From NCBI GenBank assembly GCA_963811825.1, contig CAWESS010000037.1, positions 67,605 to 131,604 of the forward strand: a stretch of 64,000 nucleotides of DNA. The letters run 5' to 3'. The position numbers were made by a program, and so were the translations under genes. Source of the DNA: Fodinibacter sp963811825 (GTDB taxonomy: Bacteria; Actinomycetota; Actinomycetes; Actinomycetales; Dermatophilaceae). Of the stretch, positions 35,111 through 42,438 are shown piece by piece. Under the pieces are notes generated by a model. It saw nothing but the letters and a program-made list of their open reading frames with translations. It was not told where the DNA came from and did no database searches. Position 1 is the first letter of the stretch; the number at the start of each line of letters is the position of its first letter.

Positions 35111-37036
35111 ATGTCCCACCCGGATACCGTCGTTCTCACCGCGGACAACGACCTGGGCACCGTCCGGACCATGCCCCAGTTCCGCAGCCACATTGCACAG
35201 GGCCCGCTCACCGATGCGCAGCGCCGTCTCGTTCTGGATCAGGCCGAGATCCTGATTGGAGAGGTGTACGCCCACCTGCCCCTCAAGCGTGCGATGCACG
35301 CCGTCGACCCACTCCAGGCGATACGCCTCCTGCGGCACCGGCTGGCCGACCTCTCCGAGACGGAGTTCCACCGGCAGCTGCAGCGGATCTTCCTCGGCCT
35401 GCACGACCTCCACACCAACTACATCCTGCCCACGCGTTACGCCGGCTTCGCGTTCCTCGGCATCTTCCTCGAACGCTGCGTGGTTGATGGCCGCACGGCC
35501 TACCTCGTGACCAAGACGTTCGAGCACATCACTGGTGACCCGCAGCTGAGGGCGGGAGTCGAAGTGACGCACTGGAACGGCACGCCCATCCAGCTGGCCG
35601 TCGAGGCCAACGCGGGACGTGAGGCGGGAAGCAACAGGGCGGCCCAACTCGCGCAGGGGCTGCAGAACATGACTCTGCGCTCGATCAACATGTCGCTGCC
35701 GCCGGATGAGGACTGGGTCGACATCACGTACAGGGTGGACGGGACGATTCACGAGACGCGAGCGCCATGGCGGGTCTTCGAGTCCGGCGCCGAGGTGACC
35801 ACGCCCGGGACCCTGCCGTCACTGCCAACCGGCGTCACGGCCGCGGCGCACCACCTGGTCGGCATGGACCTGCGCACCGAGCTGACCCGGCGGGTGAAGC
35901 GCCAACTGTTCGCGCCGGCCTCCCTGAAGGCCGCAGCCGTCGCGGTCACCCCCCAGGCGCGAGGGAGCAAGGCCCGCGCCACCGCGCCGCTCGCGGCCGG
36001 GCCTGTCCCGAGCAGCCGTCCCGATGAGCTCAAGGCCCGGATCGTCGATACTCCGAGCGGCACCTTCGGCCACCTGCGAATCTTCACCTTCCACATGCAG
36101 GACCAGGACATCGACGCCTTCCTCAACGAGGTCGCCCGGCTGCTCTCGGTCCTTCCCCCCGCGGGCCTGGTGGTCGACGTGCGCGGCAACGGCGGAGGTT
36201 ACGTCATCGCGGCAGAGTTCCTGCTGCAGTTCCTCAGCCCTCGCCGGGTGACGCCGGAGCCCTTCCAGTTCGTGAGCACGCCCGGCACCACCGCACTGGC
36301 CAGGACGGTCGCCGACTACCAGGACTGGAAGGCCTCACTGGAGGAAGCGGTGACCACCGGCTCGGCGTACTCCACGGCCCTTCCGCTGTACCCGGTGGAG
36401 GTCGTCAACAGCGTCGGCCAGCTCTACCAGGGACCGGTCGTCCTGGTGACCGATGCGCAGTGCTACAGCGCCTGCGACATCTTCGCCGCCGGCTTCCAGG
36501 ACCACGAGATCGGGCCGGTGCTCGGCGTCGAGGCCAACACCGGCGCCGGTGGCGCGAACGTCGTCACGCACGAAGACCTGAGAACGGAATGGACCGGTGG
36601 CAAGCTGAAGCAGCTGCCCAAGGGGGTGCAGATGCGCGTCTCGCTGCGCCGCTGCCTGAGGGTCGGCACCCGGATGGGCCAGCCGGTCGAAGACCTGGGC
36701 GTGGTGCCCGACACACTCCACCAGCTCACCAAGCGCGACCTCCTCGAGGACAACGCGGACCTCATGGCCGCCGCCGGTCGACTGCTCGCCACGCAACAAC
36801 CGCGGCAGCTGCGCTTCACCTCCACCGCCGCCGGCGCGGCGAAACGCAAGCTCACCGTCACCACCGGGTCCATCGCCAGCATCGACGTCTACGTCAACGG
36901 CAGGCCGGTCGCGACGACCTCCACGAGCGACGGCAACACCCAGATCACCATCCCCGCAGCCGCCGGGGACGCCCTCCGGATCGAAGGCTACGACGCCACC
37001 GGGACGCTCGTCGCGGCCAGCCAGCACACAGCGTGA
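35111..37036 (+). CDS. S41-family (tail-specific/tricorn-like) peptidase
   Basis: The 641-residue protein has GAGGAG six bases before ATG 35111. It contains a PDZ-like central part (QLRAGVEVTHWNGTPIQLAVEAN) and the S41 core: GHLRIFTFHMQDQDIDAFLNE-type segment, PPAGLVVDVRGNGGGYVIAAE and VVLVTDAQCYSACDIFAAGFQD, where the serine of YSACD is in the place of the catalytic Ser. No signal peptide or membrane helix is seen, so it is probably cytoplasmic or exported by another route. A beta-rich C-terminal extension (about 570-641) is unassigned. There are no frameshifts. Confidence 0.85.
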   Translation: MSHPDTVVLTADNDLGTVRTMPQFRSHIAQGPLTDAQRRLVLDQAEILIGEVYAHLPLKRAMHAVDPLQAIRLLRHRLADLSETEFHRQLQRIFLGLHDLHTNYILPTRYAGFAFLGIFLERCVVDGRTAYLVTKTFEHITGDPQLRAGVEVTHWNGTPIQLAVEANAGREAGSNRAAQLAQGLQNMTLRSINMSLPPDEDWVDITYRVDGTIHETRAPWRVFESGAEVTTPGTLPSLPTGVTAAAHHLVGMDLRTELTRRVKRQLFAPASLKAAAVAVTPQARGSKARATAPLAAGPVPSSRPDELKARIVDTPSGTFGHLRIFTFHMQDQDIDAFLNEVARLLSVLPPAGLVVDVRGNGGGYVIAAEFLLQFLSPRRVTPEPFQFVSTPGTTALARTVADYQDWKASLEEAVTTGSAYSTALPLYPVEVVNSVGQLYQGPVVLVTDAQCYSACDIFAAGFQDHEIGPVLGVEANTGAGGANVVTHEDLRTEWTGGKLKQLPKGVQMRVSLRRCLRVGTRMGQPVEDLGVVPDTLHQLTKRDLLEDNADLMAAAGRLLATQQPRQLRFTSTAAGAAKRKLTVTTGSIASIDVYVNGRPVATTSTSDGNTQITIPAAAGDALRIEGYDATGTLVAASQHTA

Positions 37037-37171
37037 CCAACCCCCGTAGCCATCGTTCGAAACGGCACGTGCTGCCTGCGAATGGGCGCGACGCCCGAGC
37101 GGCCCCACAGTCGGTGGAGCGAGGGCGCCCACAGTTGGCGGAAAGGACGCTCGCTCCTGGGTCTGCTCGCG

Positions 37172-38224
37172 TCAGCTGGCAGCGGGGGGCGGAGTCGTCG
37201 TGGGCGGTGCAGCCGGCAGGCCGGCCGGAGCCAGCGCGACGGTCGAGGCCTGGCGACGGCGCAGCCAGAGCACGACGGGCGCGACCACGAGTGCTGCGAC
37301 CACGGCGAACGGAAGCATCGCGCCGAGCACGGTGAGCAGCATCGTCACCGACGCCGTGAAGGCCCGCCATCCGGCCGCCAGCCCGGCGAGGAAACCGGTG
37401 TCGTCAACGGCATCCGCGAGCACCTGCTCGTCGGTGCTGAGGCGAACCTCGATCGGGGCGAGGGCCACGGCGTTCTCGAGACCGGTGAGCTGGGTCTGCA
37501 GGGCCTCGAGGTCGGCCTGGCGGCGCGAGAGCTCGGCCTCGAGGGCGACGATCTCCCCGAGCTTGGTCGCCTGGGTCATGAGCGCACGGACACGCTCGAC
37601 GCTCGCCTCCATCGTCTTCAGGCGTGACTGCGTGTCGACGACCTGGGTGGTGACGTCCTCGGTCGAGGTGTTGCGCGAGTAGACCTCGCCGAGGGTGGAC
37701 ACCCGGTCGAGGGTGGCGTCGAGCTGATCGGTCGGGACCGAGATGGTGATGCTGCTGAAGCCGCCGGTGGCGGCGACGTCGGACTCACTCGCGATCGACT
37801 CGGCGAGGACGAGCCCCTGCGCGGCCGTGGCGATCGTGCGGACCTGCGCGGCCGCGGCGTCGACGTCCTTGACCGTCACGGAGATGTCCGCTCGACGGCT
37901 GAGCTTGCGGTCAGCCGCCGATGCGGTGACGTTGGTGGGGTCGACGGTGGTGGCGCTGTCGGCATCCACCTGGTCAGGAGCGGCTGGAGCGGGGGCTCCG
38001 ACCGTGGACCCGTCCTGGTACTCCTTGGCGGCCAGGTCTCCGCCCGACTGCTCGACGGCGGACCCGCCCGACTCGTCGGACGCGGCTGCCTCGGAGTCGC
38101 TGGAGCCAGCGCTGCACCCACCGAGGGCGAGGAGCCCCACACCGAGGGCGAGAGCGGCGGCCCGAAGGCGGCGTGTCGGCCGGCCGGGGAGGGTCGTGGG
38201 GACGGGGCGGGCTGGGGTTCGCAT
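37172..38224 (-). CDS. DUF4349 lipoprotein
   Basis: The 350-residue protein has a lipobox (LLALGGCSAG, Cys about residue 37), an acidic Ser/Ala-rich region, then the DUF4349 domain: RKLSRRADISVTVKDVDAAA, SESDVAATGGFSSITISVP and RNTSTEDVTTQVVDTQSRLK. A coiled coil (about 200-260, QATKLGEIVALEAELSRRQ) and one membrane helix near the C-terminus (VTMLLTVLGAMLPFAVVAAL) follow. GAAGGAG five bases upstream supports ATG 38224. The function is unknown; the family is anchored at the cell surface. It is divergent from hemY. Confidence 0.9.
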   Translation of the reverse strand: MRTPARPVPTTLPGRPTRRLRAAALALGVGLLALGGCSAGSSDSEAAASDESGGSAVEQSGGDLAAKEYQDGSTVGAPAPAAPDQVDADSATTVDPTNVTASAADRKLSRRADISVTVKDVDAAAAQVRTIATAAQGLVLAESIASESDVAATGGFSSITISVPTDQLDATLDRVSTLGEVYSRNTSTEDVTTQVVDTQSRLKTMEASVERVRALMTQATKLGEIVALEAELSRRQADLEALQTQLTGLENAVALAPIEVRLSTDEQVLADAVDDTGFLAGLAAGWRAFTASVTMLLTVLGAMLPFAVVAALVVAPVVLWLRRRQASTVALAPAGLPAAPPTTTPPPAAS

Positions 38225-38393
38225 GGTGACTCCTTCGTCGTGGCTGCTTGCCGTGGGGCGCCGGGACGGCGGGGAAAGTTCCCGCGCTCGGGTCTCGATC
38301 CGGTCACGGCCGGTGGTGCTCACAGCGACTCGGTCGGCGCGGGGGCCGAACCCTCGCTGCGGGGGCGTCCGGCCTGCGTGAGAGGCTGAGGAC

Positions 38394-39881
38394 ATGACCA
38401 CCGCGGCCGTCAGCACCCGGCCCCGCGTCGTCGTCGTGGGGGGTGGCATCGCCGGTCTGAGTGCTGCGCTCGACGTGCTCGCCGCGCTGCCGTCTGCGTC
38501 GGTCACCGTGCTCGAGGGCAGTGACCGGCTGGGCGGGAAGCTGCGGCTTGACACCGTCGCCGGCCACCTCGTCGACGTCGGGGCGGAGTCGATGCTGGCC
38601 CTGCGCCCCGAGGCCACCGACCTCGTCGCGCGCTTGGGTGCGGATGCCGAGCTGGTCACCCCCGCGACCACCGCGGCGTCGATCTGGAGCCGGGGCGAGC
38701 TGAGGCCCCTGCCGGCAGCCACCCTCATGGGGGTCCCCACCGACCCCGACTCCGCGCGCGGCGTGCTCACCGACGACGAGGTGGAGCGGCTGCGCGCCGA
38801 GCAGCCGTGGCCGGGCGGCGCGCTGGCGTCCGATGTCTCTGTCGGCGACTACGTCGGGGCTCGCCTCGGGCGGGCCGTCGTCGACCGTCTCGTGGAGCCA
38901 CTGCTCGGCGGGGTGTATGCCGGGCACGCCTCCCGGCTGTCGCTGCAGGCCACGATGCCCGTGCTCTGGGAGCGGGCGACCCGCGGCGAGAGTCTGCTGG
39001 CGCCGCGCACGGGCGGGGTTCCCCGACCACCGTTCGCGGGTTTGCGCGGTGGGGTGGGGCGACTTCCCGCGCTCGTGGCCGACGAGCTGCGTTCTCGTGG
39101 TGCGGAGTTGCGCACGGGTGCGGTGGTGCGCGGTCTGGAGCGGACGGCATCCGGCTGGCGGTTGGTCGTCGGCTCCGCCGCCGCGCCCGAGGTGGTCGAG
39201 GCGGATGCCGTGCTCGTGTGCCTGCCTCCGGCACCGGCCGCTCGGCTGCTGGCCGCGCACGCACCGGTGGCGGCTCGCCTTCTCGGCGACGTCGAGACCG
39301 CGTCGAGCGCCGTCGTCACCCTTGCGGTGGAGCGGGCCGGCCTCGGTGAGCTGCCGGGGTCCGGGTTCCTCGTGCCGCCGGTCGAGGGACGCACCATCAA
39401 GGCGAGCACGTTCAGCTTCCGCAAGTGGGCCTGGACGGGGGAGGTGTCGGAGGAGGTCGTGCACCTGCGGGCCTCGCTCGGGCGGGCCCGCGAGGAGGCC
39501 GTGCTCCAGCGCGACGACGCCGACCTCGTCGCGGTCTCGGTCGCCGAGGTGGGTCAGGCGCTCGGGCGCCCGCTGCCGCGCGTCGTCGACGCCCACGTGA
39601 TGCGCTGGGGTGGCGGGCTGCCGCAGTACGCCGTCGGCCACGTGGATGCCGTGGCGTCGGTGCGTGCCGATGTCGCCCGCCTGCCCGGCCTCGAGGTGGC
39701 CGGGGCCGCGTACGACGGTGTCGGCATCCCGGCCGTCATCGCCTCGGCCGGTCGAGCCGCGACCGCCGTCGTCGCGCACCTGCGAACCCTTGATCCCACG
39801 GCAACCCCGGAACTCGCTGCAACCCCGGAACGCACCGCACCACCGCCCATCCCGTCCCGTCGAGGAGACCACCGCGCATGA
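38394..39881 (+). CDS. hemY: Coproporphyrinogen III oxidase (HemY/CgoX)
   Basis: In Gram-positive bacteria HemY oxidises coproporphyrinogen III to coproporphyrin III, the branch completed by HemQ. The 495-residue flavoprotein begins with PRVVVVGGGIAGLSAALDVL (FAD loop) and VLEGSDRLGGKLRL; the C-terminal FAD signature is LEVAGAAYDGVGIPAVIASA. The substrate domain shows VEPLLGGVYAGHASRLSLQA. The C-terminal tail is Pro/Thr-rich. The stop TGA overlaps the ATG of hemQ (ATGA). Confidence 0.94.
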   Translation: MTTAAVSTRPRVVVVGGGIAGLSAALDVLAALPSASVTVLEGSDRLGGKLRLDTVAGHLVDVGAESMLALRPEATDLVARLGADAELVTPATTAASIWSRGELRPLPAATLMGVPTDPDSARGVLTDDEVERLRAEQPWPGGALASDVSVGDYVGARLGRAVVDRLVEPLLGGVYAGHASRLSLQATMPVLWERATRGESLLAPRTGGVPRPPFAGLRGGVGRLPALVADELRSRGAELRTGAVVRGLERTASGWRLVVGSAAAPEVVEADAVLVCLPPAPAARLLAAHAPVAARLLGDVETASSAVVTLAVERAGLGELPGSGFLVPPVEGRTIKASTFSFRKWAWTGEVSEEVVHLRASLGRAREEAVLQRDDADLVAVSVAEVGQALGRPLPRVVDAHVMRWGGGLPQYAVGHVDAVASVRADVARLPGLEVAGAAYDGVGIPAVIASAGRAATAVVAHLRTLDPTATPELAATPERTAPPPIPSRRGDHRA

Positions 39882-40621
39882 CCGAGTCAGCCAACCCCGC
39901 CCCCGCCACGCCCGACCACCCCGGCAACCCGGTCGCTTCGCGGATCCGCGAGATCAACGAGTCGATCCGCTACGCGATGTGGTCGGTGTTCGCCGTGGCC
40001 GAGCCGATCGGTGACGAGGACCGCGACGCCCTCGCGACCGAGGTCGAGGAGCTGTTCACCGACCTGGCCGAGCGCGACGTCGTCGTGCGTGGGACGTACG
40101 ACGTCGCCGGGCTGCGCGCCGACGCCGACGTCATGGTGTGGTGGCACGCCGAGACGATCGAGGCGCTGCAGGAGGCGTACCACGCGTTCCTGCGCACGGC
40201 CTACGGCCAGCACCTCGACCCGGTCTGGTCGGTGGCAGCGCTGCACCGCCCGGCCGAGTTCAACAAGAGCCACATCCCGGCGTTCATGGCCGACGAGGAG
40301 GCGCGCGCCTACGTGTGCGTCTACCCGTTCGTGCGGTCCTACGACTGGTACGTCATGGACGACGCGGAGCGCCGCGACATGCTGCGCGAGCACGGCCAGA
40401 TGGCGCGCGACTACCCGGACGTGCGGGCCAACACCATCGCGTCGTTCGCCCTCGGCGACTACGAGTGGATCCTGGCGTTCGAGGCCGACGAGCTGCACCG
40501 GATCGTCGACCTCATGCGCGAGCTGCGGGCGTCGCGGGCCCGGATGCACGTGCGCGAGGAGGTGCCGTTCTACACCGGCCCGCGGGTGGCCGTGCGCACC
40601 CTGGTGCACCGCCAGCGCTGA
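39878..40621 (+). CDS. hemQ: Hydrogen-peroxide-dependent haem synthase (coprohaem decarboxylase)
   Basis: HemQ/ChdC decarboxylates coprohaem III to haem b using peroxide. The 247-residue protein is of the chlorite-dismutase fold: RYAMWSVFAVAEP near the start, VWWHAETIEALQEAYHAFLR, KSHIPAFMADEEARAYVCVY and PFVRSYDWYVMDDAERRDML with the catalytic Tyr. It overlaps hemY by 4 bases. A repeat hairpin (40633-40703) follows 12 bases after the stop and could act as a terminator. Confidence 0.95.
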   Translation: MTESANPAPATPDHPGNPVASRIREINESIRYAMWSVFAVAEPIGDEDRDALATEVEELFTDLAERDVVVRGTYDVAGLRADADVMVWWHAETIEALQEAYHAFLRTAYGQHLDPVWSVAALHRPAEFNKSHIPAFMADEEARAYVCVYPFVRSYDWYVMDDAERRDMLREHGQMARDYPDVRANTIASFALGDYEWILAFEADELHRIVDLMRELRASRARMHVREEVPFYTGPRVAVRTLVHRQR

Positions 40622-40632
40622 CGCTGGTCCCA

Positions 40633-40703
40633 ACTTTTCCTCCCCATGAGGGAAGCTCGAGGTTCGCAAGGCTTGATATGCCCGGTGAACCTCGAGCTTC
40701 CCT
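40633..40703 (+). repeat. 71-bp hairpin repeat, left copy
   Basis: This element holds two hairpins: a short one near 40638-40655 (TCCTC/GAGGGA type) and a long one with 16-bp perfect arms, 40650-40665 and 40687-40702. It is about 85% identical by eye to the reverse complement of 41761-41831. The two copies flank the DUF559 gene in opposite orientation. Confidence 0.85.
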
Positions 40704-40727
40704 GGTGAAGTTCGGGAGGCCCCCGAG

Positions 40728-41660
40728 TCAGGCAGCCTGGGCCAGGGCGCGTCGGACCTTGGCGATGGCTGCGCCGGGCCGCTCCAGGTCGGCCCAGGTG
40801 ATGCGCAGGACGATGTAGCCGAGTGCTCGAAGCCGGTCCTCGCGCCGTTTCTCGTCCCACAGCACGTTGGCATCGCCGTCGGCGTACTTCACCTTGCCGT
40901 CGAACTCGACGATGACCATCGTTCCCTCCACGAGGAAGTCCACCCGCCCGACCAGTCTCCCGTTGACCTCGCGAATCGGAACCTGCGGCGTCAGCTGGAT
41001 GCCGTGAGCCATCAGTTCGATGCGGCACCGGGTCTCACCCACGGACTCCGAGCGCCCATCGACGAAGCCCAGCATGGCCCGCACCCGCGACGAGCCGGGC
41101 CACGACGACACCAGGCTCGCCGCGCCGGTGAGCTGGTCCAGCGTCACCTTGCCCACGTGGAGGGCGTGGTCAGCGCTCACGCTTCCAGCCACCGGTCCAT
41201 GGTCGAGGGCGAGCTGCACCAGCGCCGTGGCCACGCCGTCGGCGGTCCCGAGGCGCGTCGTGACGGGCGCGGGTCTGAAGGGGTTCGTCGGTCGGGGTCG
41301 CACGCGAAAGGCCTTGACCCCGACCGCACGGTCAACCGGGCGGTGGAGGTCAGGGCGACGCAGGTCAACTCCCCACACGGGGAGGTCATGGGCCAGGGCC
41401 GCGCTCCCGCTGGTCAGCGAGGCGTCGTCATAGAGGAGGTGTGCGCCGGCACACAGATGCCGGTGCCACGCCTCCGGCTCCTGGTCGACATCCTCAGTGA
41501 CGGCATACAACCCGCGTCCGGGGTGGAGCAGGTGCACCTCTCGCACGAGGCGTTCCAGCACCAGGGCGCTCACCCCGAGCGACCTGGCCTGCGCCGCTGT
41601 GAACATGCCGCGTTGCCCCGCGGCCAGGCCCCGCAGCGTGGGGTCCACGTTCGTCGTCAT
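40728..41660 (-). CDS. AbiEi-like N-terminal domain / DUF559 (PD-(D/E)XK-like) protein
   Basis: The 310-residue protein has an AbiEi-antitoxin-like winged-helix start (GLAAGQRGMFTAAQARSLGV, LERLVREVHLLHPGRGLYAV) and a C-terminal DUF559/VSR-like nuclease domain: RVDFLVEGTMVIVEFDGKVK carries D...E-x-D-x-K, and RLRALGYIVLRITWADL is the end of the fold. Actinobacteria carry many paralogues; a role in mobility or defence is suspected but unproved. ATG 41660 begins MTTNVDPTLRG. The flanking inverted repeats suggest that the gene and its ends form one unit inserted between hemQ and msrB. Confidence 0.82.
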   Translation of the reverse strand: MTTNVDPTLRGLAAGQRGMFTAAQARSLGVSALVLERLVREVHLLHPGRGLYAVTEDVDQEPEAWHRHLCAGAHLLYDDASLTSGSAALAHDLPVWGVDLRRPDLHRPVDRAVGVKAFRVRPRPTNPFRPAPVTTRLGTADGVATALVQLALDHGPVAGSVSADHALHVGKVTLDQLTGAASLVSSWPGSSRVRAMLGFVDGRSESVGETRCRIELMAHGIQLTPQVPIREVNGRLVGRVDFLVEGTMVIVEFDGKVKYADGDANVLWDEKRREDRLRALGYIVLRITWADLERPGAAIAKVRRALAQAA

Positions 41661-41760
41661 GAGGCCACGGTGACCGACGGTGAGGCCGCCCTGCACCTGA
41701 GGTGCGGCGCCTGTGGATGACGGGCGAACGGCATCCGGCCTGTGGACGACAGGCTGGGCA

Positions 41761-41831
41761 AGGGAAAGGCGAGGTTCGCAAGGCATGACAAGCCTTGCGA
41801 ACCTCGCGATTCCCTCATGGGGAGGGAAAGT
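41761..41831 (-). repeat. 71-bp hairpin repeat, right copy
   Basis: The inverted counterpart of 40633-40703. Its hairpin arms (41762-41784 and 41792-41814) are 23 bp with two mismatches, separated by 7 bases, and the outer TTCCCTC/GAGGGAA hairpin is retained. It begins 17 bases from the msrB stop. Confidence 0.85.
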
Positions 41832-41847
41832 CGAGGCCCGGGGTGCG

Positions 41848-42282
41848 TCAGGCGTCGTCGGCCGGGCGCAGGGTCAGGCTGATCGAGTTGATGCAGAAGC
41901 GCTGGTCGGTGGGGGTGTCGAAGCCCTCGCCCTCGAACACGTGCCCGAGGTGGCTGCCACACGTGGCGCACCGCACCTCGACGCGCGGGCGGCCGGGCAG
42001 CGAGCGGTCCTCGAGCAGCTCGACCGACTCGCCCGCCAGCGGCGAGAAGAACGACGGCCAGCCGCAGTGGCTGTCGAACTTGGTCTCCGAGGTGAACAGC
42101 TCGGCGCCACACGCCCGGCACGCGTACGTGCCCACGGTCTTGGCGTCGGTGTACTCGCCCGCGTAGGGGCGCTCGGTGCCTGCCTGGCGGAGCACCTGGT
42201 ACTCCTCGGGGGACAGGGTCGCCTTCCACTCCTCCTCGGTGCGGTCGACGGCGTAGGAACGGTCGGTCGGCTTCATCGTCAT
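41848..42282 (-). CDS. msrB: Peptide-methionine (R)-S-oxide reductase
   Basis: MsrB reduces methionine R-sulfoxide in oxidised proteins. The 144-residue product has both zinc pairs (YACRACGAELF and RCATCGSHLGHVF), the DSHCGWPSFF core and the catalytic cysteine in QRFCINSISL. WKATLSPEEYQVLRQAGTE is the family start. ATG 42282 (MTMKPTDRS) and ATG 42276 are both possible. The gene is divergent from ligD. The large open frame running on through the opposite strand of ligD is a codon-bias artefact. Confidence 0.95.
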   Translation of the reverse strand: MTMKPTDRSYAVDRTEEEWKATLSPEEYQVLRQAGTERPYAGEYTDAKTVGTYACRACGAELFTSETKFDSHCGWPSFFSPLAGESVELLEDRSLPGRPRVEVRCATCGSHLGHVFEGEGFDTPTDQRFCINSISLTLRPADDA

Positions 42283-42438
42283 GTCCAGACCAACAGCGTG
42301 ACCGCGCAGATGGTTCCCACCGGGGACCGCCGAAACACCATCGAAAGAACCGGGCGGATGCCGTGAGCCCGGCCGCCGCGTGCCGCCGCCGCCCTCGAGT
42401 CGCTCACCCACGTCGGTGCCGCTCGTTAGGCTCGCGAC

